In this document: in pieces, positions 61,105 through 64,000 of the stretch | How positions within the stretch are numbered: the first letter of the stretch is position 1 | How the letters are laid out: each line of letters begins with the position of its first letter | From: Astropecten irregularis | Taxonomy: Eukaryota; Echinodermata; Asteroidea; Paxillosida; Astropectinidae | DNA: 64,000 nt | Assembly: GCA_963971285.1 (NCBI GenBank) | Contig: OZ020247.1 | Coordinates: 15,768,614 to 15,832,613, forward strand | Direction: 5' to 3' | Position numbers and translations under genes: made by a program | The notes under the pieces: model-generated | The model's database searches: none | What the model was told of the DNA's origin: nothing | The model's input: only the letters and a program-made list of their open reading frames with translations

Positions 61105-61334
61105 GGGGCCAATTTCACGGCGCTGCTTAGCACAAAAAATAATCCTATGCATGACATTTCTGTCTTCATAAAAGCGCTAGGTTGAACCATCCAATTTCCA
61201 TATGTTGTGTATCACTTGTGATTGTTATTGACCATGAATATCAAATGAAATTTGTAACAGTGGTTTGTTTTATTGGGCAAGACATTTTGTGCTAAGCCAA
61301 TTTTTGTGCTTAGCAGCTCTATGAAATTGGCCCC
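61105..61334. mobile_element. MITE, family C copy
   Basis: Ends GGGGCCAATTTCACGG and CTATGAAATTGGCCCC, flanked by AGCA and TGCT. Confidence 0.7.
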
Positions 61335-62474
61335 TGCTGTATATAAGGGCATTTCACTATAATAGCCTTGAGTAATGTAGCCTATATATATGGGCCATTA
61401 GGCAATTCAACCCAGTCATTGCTCATTTAAGGTGCGAACATTTTATTCCATTCCAATTTCTAGGTCATATTGACGTCATTGCAGGGCCATCTTTGAAATG
61501 TGATGATTTGGTTGTAAATCAAATACAGTTCAACCGGAAGAACAAAATAATTTAATTCTTGCGGTTAAATTCCACTTCAATTGAGACGATTGTCTGCTGT
61601 TACGTGTCAATTTGAGCGACTAATGTCTAGTTCCGATTTTTTTTCTTCTTTTCAGGCAAAAACTGTACACGTATAATGGCTGAAAAATAATAAACAGAGA
61701 AGCGTGGTTCTTAATTAAAGTTAACGATGTGTGTTAAAATTGCTTCCGTTGTCTTCACTCTCACATAGTTACTGGCATAGGAACCCACATTACTACATTG
61801 CTAAATACTGGGCCTACCCTCTATGATACCTGCATTACCGTATTTATACTGGATCCTTTTCCTGAAAACGTCTTCCTATATATAGACAGTGCCCTATTCT
61901 GCTGGTAGGCCTTTATTCTCGGAAGTCCGAATTCGTCTGGTGTCTTTTCTCTCTTTGTTTCGAGAATAGGTGGGCTATTATGTTAGCTTATGTATCATAT
62001 GCCAACTTCTGTGAAATAATCATTACACGGAGTTTAAGAATTGGGGGGGGGGGGGGGGCTTCAAAAGTACAAGTTTAAACCGAGCTTGGGGAATTCAATT
62101 GGTATATCCTATAGCAAAGGAACACAATGTCGACACTTATAATATTTTTTATCAAGCACGCATACCAAGGCTCTTTTTTTTTCAAAAGGTGCCGCAGTTG
62201 GAAAGCATGTATAAAACCAATGGAACATTGGCATTTCTTGAGCAACAATTTGAGGTCCATGATTGCAAACATTTACACACTGCCTTGTAACCCGCAGCGT
62301 GAAAAACAATCGCATTAATGGGATCGAAAATGGCGGATCTCGTACAGAACCAGGCAGCCAAGTTTTTGGTCCAATCAGTGAAGTTGTCGCAACTGGCTTG
62401 GTATCTTCGGCTCGCAATGGCACGTTCTACCCCTCGTTTCACCTTAATCTTTAACGTTGTTTATCTGTATCTTA

Positions 62475-62609
62475 GGGCCTGTTTGTTTCACGCAAAGGAT
62501 CATGAATCCTTCGGATCCGGATCCCATTTTAGCGTACCCTGCATATAGTAGAAGGTGGATCCGAAAAATGGGATCCGGATCCGATGATTCGTCCGAAACA
62601 AACAGGCCC
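62475..62609. mobile_element. Small 135-bp MITE with GGATCCGGATCC arms
   Basis: GGGCCTGTTTGTTTC on the left is inverted as GAAACAAACAGGCCC on the right. Both arms continue into ATCCGGATCCCATTTT-type sequence. Confidence 0.7.
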
Positions 62610-62964
62610 ATGATATAACTTACAAGCCCTGGACATGCTTGTCCTCAAGTTAAATTTGGCGGATGGAATCAGAAGTACTGTCGCAACAATATCTTGCTCT
62701 TCATTCCGATAATGCAAAGCTCATCTTTAAATTCTTGCATGACCTGGTCGTCAACTCCGAAGGTCCACATTTTTTTATGGTTGGAGGAAGTTGATGGTGA
62801 GGGGAAAACGTGAACTGGCACCGTAGCTCCACGCACCCATCAATCAAACTTATGGACAGGGGCTGAAGTGAAGAATATCACCTTCAGTAAAAAATGGAAA
62901 GAAGTTCCAAGGTCATCGGGTTTTCTTTATATTGAGGCCACAATGGGCGCGGCTTGGGTCGGTT

Positions 62965-63322
62965 ACTTATATCGATTTAAATGCAATTTCATACAAAGAA
63001 CTTGCACATTCATGGGCAAAAATATTACTAACGAAAGATACAGTAACATTCATCTGTGAAATTTCCAGTCCCATAGGGCACCCACTTTTTGATTGTGAGA
63101 AAACAGTGAAAACCGCTCATAGCATTTTCAAATCTCAGTAGGGCTTTTCACAGGAGTTTTTATCGCCTGTGCTTGGTCTTTGGTTTTACAAATGCAGTAT
63201 CGCAGATAGAAAAACTGTTAATGGTATTTTTCTACCATCACCATCTTTATACCCTGGAAGATATAGGTAAATCTGTGAAGATTTATGTTTTTGTATGCTA
63301 CCAAAGTACGGTAGTACCTTTA
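62965..63322 (+). mobile_element. MITE, family A copy
   Basis: It runs from TTTAAATGCAATTTCATAC through CATTCATGGGCAAAAATATT to CCAAAGTACGGTAGTACCT, followed by TTAA. Confidence 0.65.
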
Positions 63323-64000
63323 AACCAACCAAAAAAAATAGACATTGTTCTTCTTTCTTCATTCATCTCCATGGTACTTGATGCGATAGAAAATGACATT
63401 GCAAATTATATTTTATCAAACGTCTCCAGACCTCCAAGGTTGTGATCAAAACATGGCAATGCTGCAGTTTATTTATGAGCTATCTATCTCTCTCTATTTT
63501 TTATGACGTGTACTGAATTGTGAAATCTTACACCAACTGGTGATTTTATGGCTGTTGCTACTGTGTTTTATGCCTCCAATCAAAGCTGCAAGTAACTGCT
63601 AAATGCTAGCGCAAACATCGAATAAAAATGACGGCGTTTACTCGTTGTTATCAGCGCGGACGAAAGGGTGCGGAAGAATATTATTTTGTTCCCAGGTTAG
63701 GTAACTGATTATATTTTGGCAAGCTGGGTTCCCCATTCTTCAGAATTTGTGACAATTTGATTTTTCGTTTGGATACATGCATTGCTTTCAGCTGGTAGAG
63801 CACTCAGTCACCTTTATAACAGGATTCAGTGCTACTGATACCCTCTTTGAGCGAGAAAACGTCTGGCAAACCACGTTAGCCTGCTGGCGTGCCTTTGTCG
63901 TTATATGCAAAGTAGCATTTGATATATACTTCACCGTTATACCTGTTTTAAAAGCCCGCCAAACGATTTTCACACTGTGTGCGGAGTGATACGTTTGATA

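Larger units (their letters stand above)
54551..64000 (+). other. Probable first intron of the SLC5-type gene
   Basis: No further symporter exon was found. Recognisable parts are a GTT-rich microsatellite (56535-56610), MITEs at 56725, 59083, 59731, 61105, 62475 and 62965, hexamer-ended elements at 57203 and 57948, a CpG-rich patch (60395-60665) and a G-run (62044-62058). I see nothing in 54560-56520, 58100-59080, 61400-62470 or 63330-64000. Confidence 0.5.

Noticed and set aside
61640..61680. Strong polypyrimidine tract and AG at about 61655 as acceptor of SLC5 exon 2
   Set aside because: In phase 0 it reads only six codons before a stop and shows no symporter motif.

Overview
This is a 64 kb piece of an animal nuclear genome. 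It has split genes with GT/AG introns, dense small inverted-repeat elements, tRNA-derived SINEs, decayed non-LTR retrotransposons and one full-length Ty3/gypsy element. The gene content (Cux/CASP, an astrin-like spindle protein, a sodium/solute symporter) and repeat style suggest a marine invertebrate deuterostome. An echinoderm, perhaps a sea star, is my best guess; this is an inference from repeat style and not proven.

Layout. (1) 1-11432, plus strand: the 3' end of a Cux/CASP locus. Bases 2-370 look like the C-terminal coding end of the homeodomain (Cux/CDP) isoform. Seven exons at 6724-11432 encode the Golgi-anchored C-terminus of CASP. This is the same nested alternative-3'-exon order as vertebrate CUX1. 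(2) 11433-16406: convergent intergenic DNA with MITEs, a SINE and a dead LINE tail. (3) 16407-32843, minus strand: a complete 21-exon gene whose phases all agree, encoding 1582 residues. Its C-terminus and domain order match the spindle/kinetochore protein astrin (SPAG5). It carries an unusual array of about 20 dodecapeptide repeats rich in S/T-P. (4) 32844-44155: repeat-rich intergenic DNA with a 1.48 kb foldback element (33315-34791), a TTAA-flanked MITE and a 5986 bp Ty3/gypsy element (37851-43836). The gypsy element has indistinguishable LTRs and sits inside a MITE copy. (5) 44156-51008, minus strand: a second complete multi-exon gene, unrecognised, with four 30-residue repeats. (6) 54467 onward, plus strand: the first coding exon of an SLC5-type sodium/solute symporter, head-to-head with gene (5). 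Its remaining exons were not found, so the rest of the window would be its first intron.

The most unusual items are the S/T-P repeat array in the astrin-like protein, hammerhead-ribozyme-like motifs in a dispersed repeat (26875-26920, 33094-33137 and a decayed copy at 17784-17827), hairpin elements ending in arrays of one hexamer, and several unrelated TTAA-flanked MITE families. Exon coordinates were derived by hand from splice signals, phase and reading frame; no alignment or database search was run.
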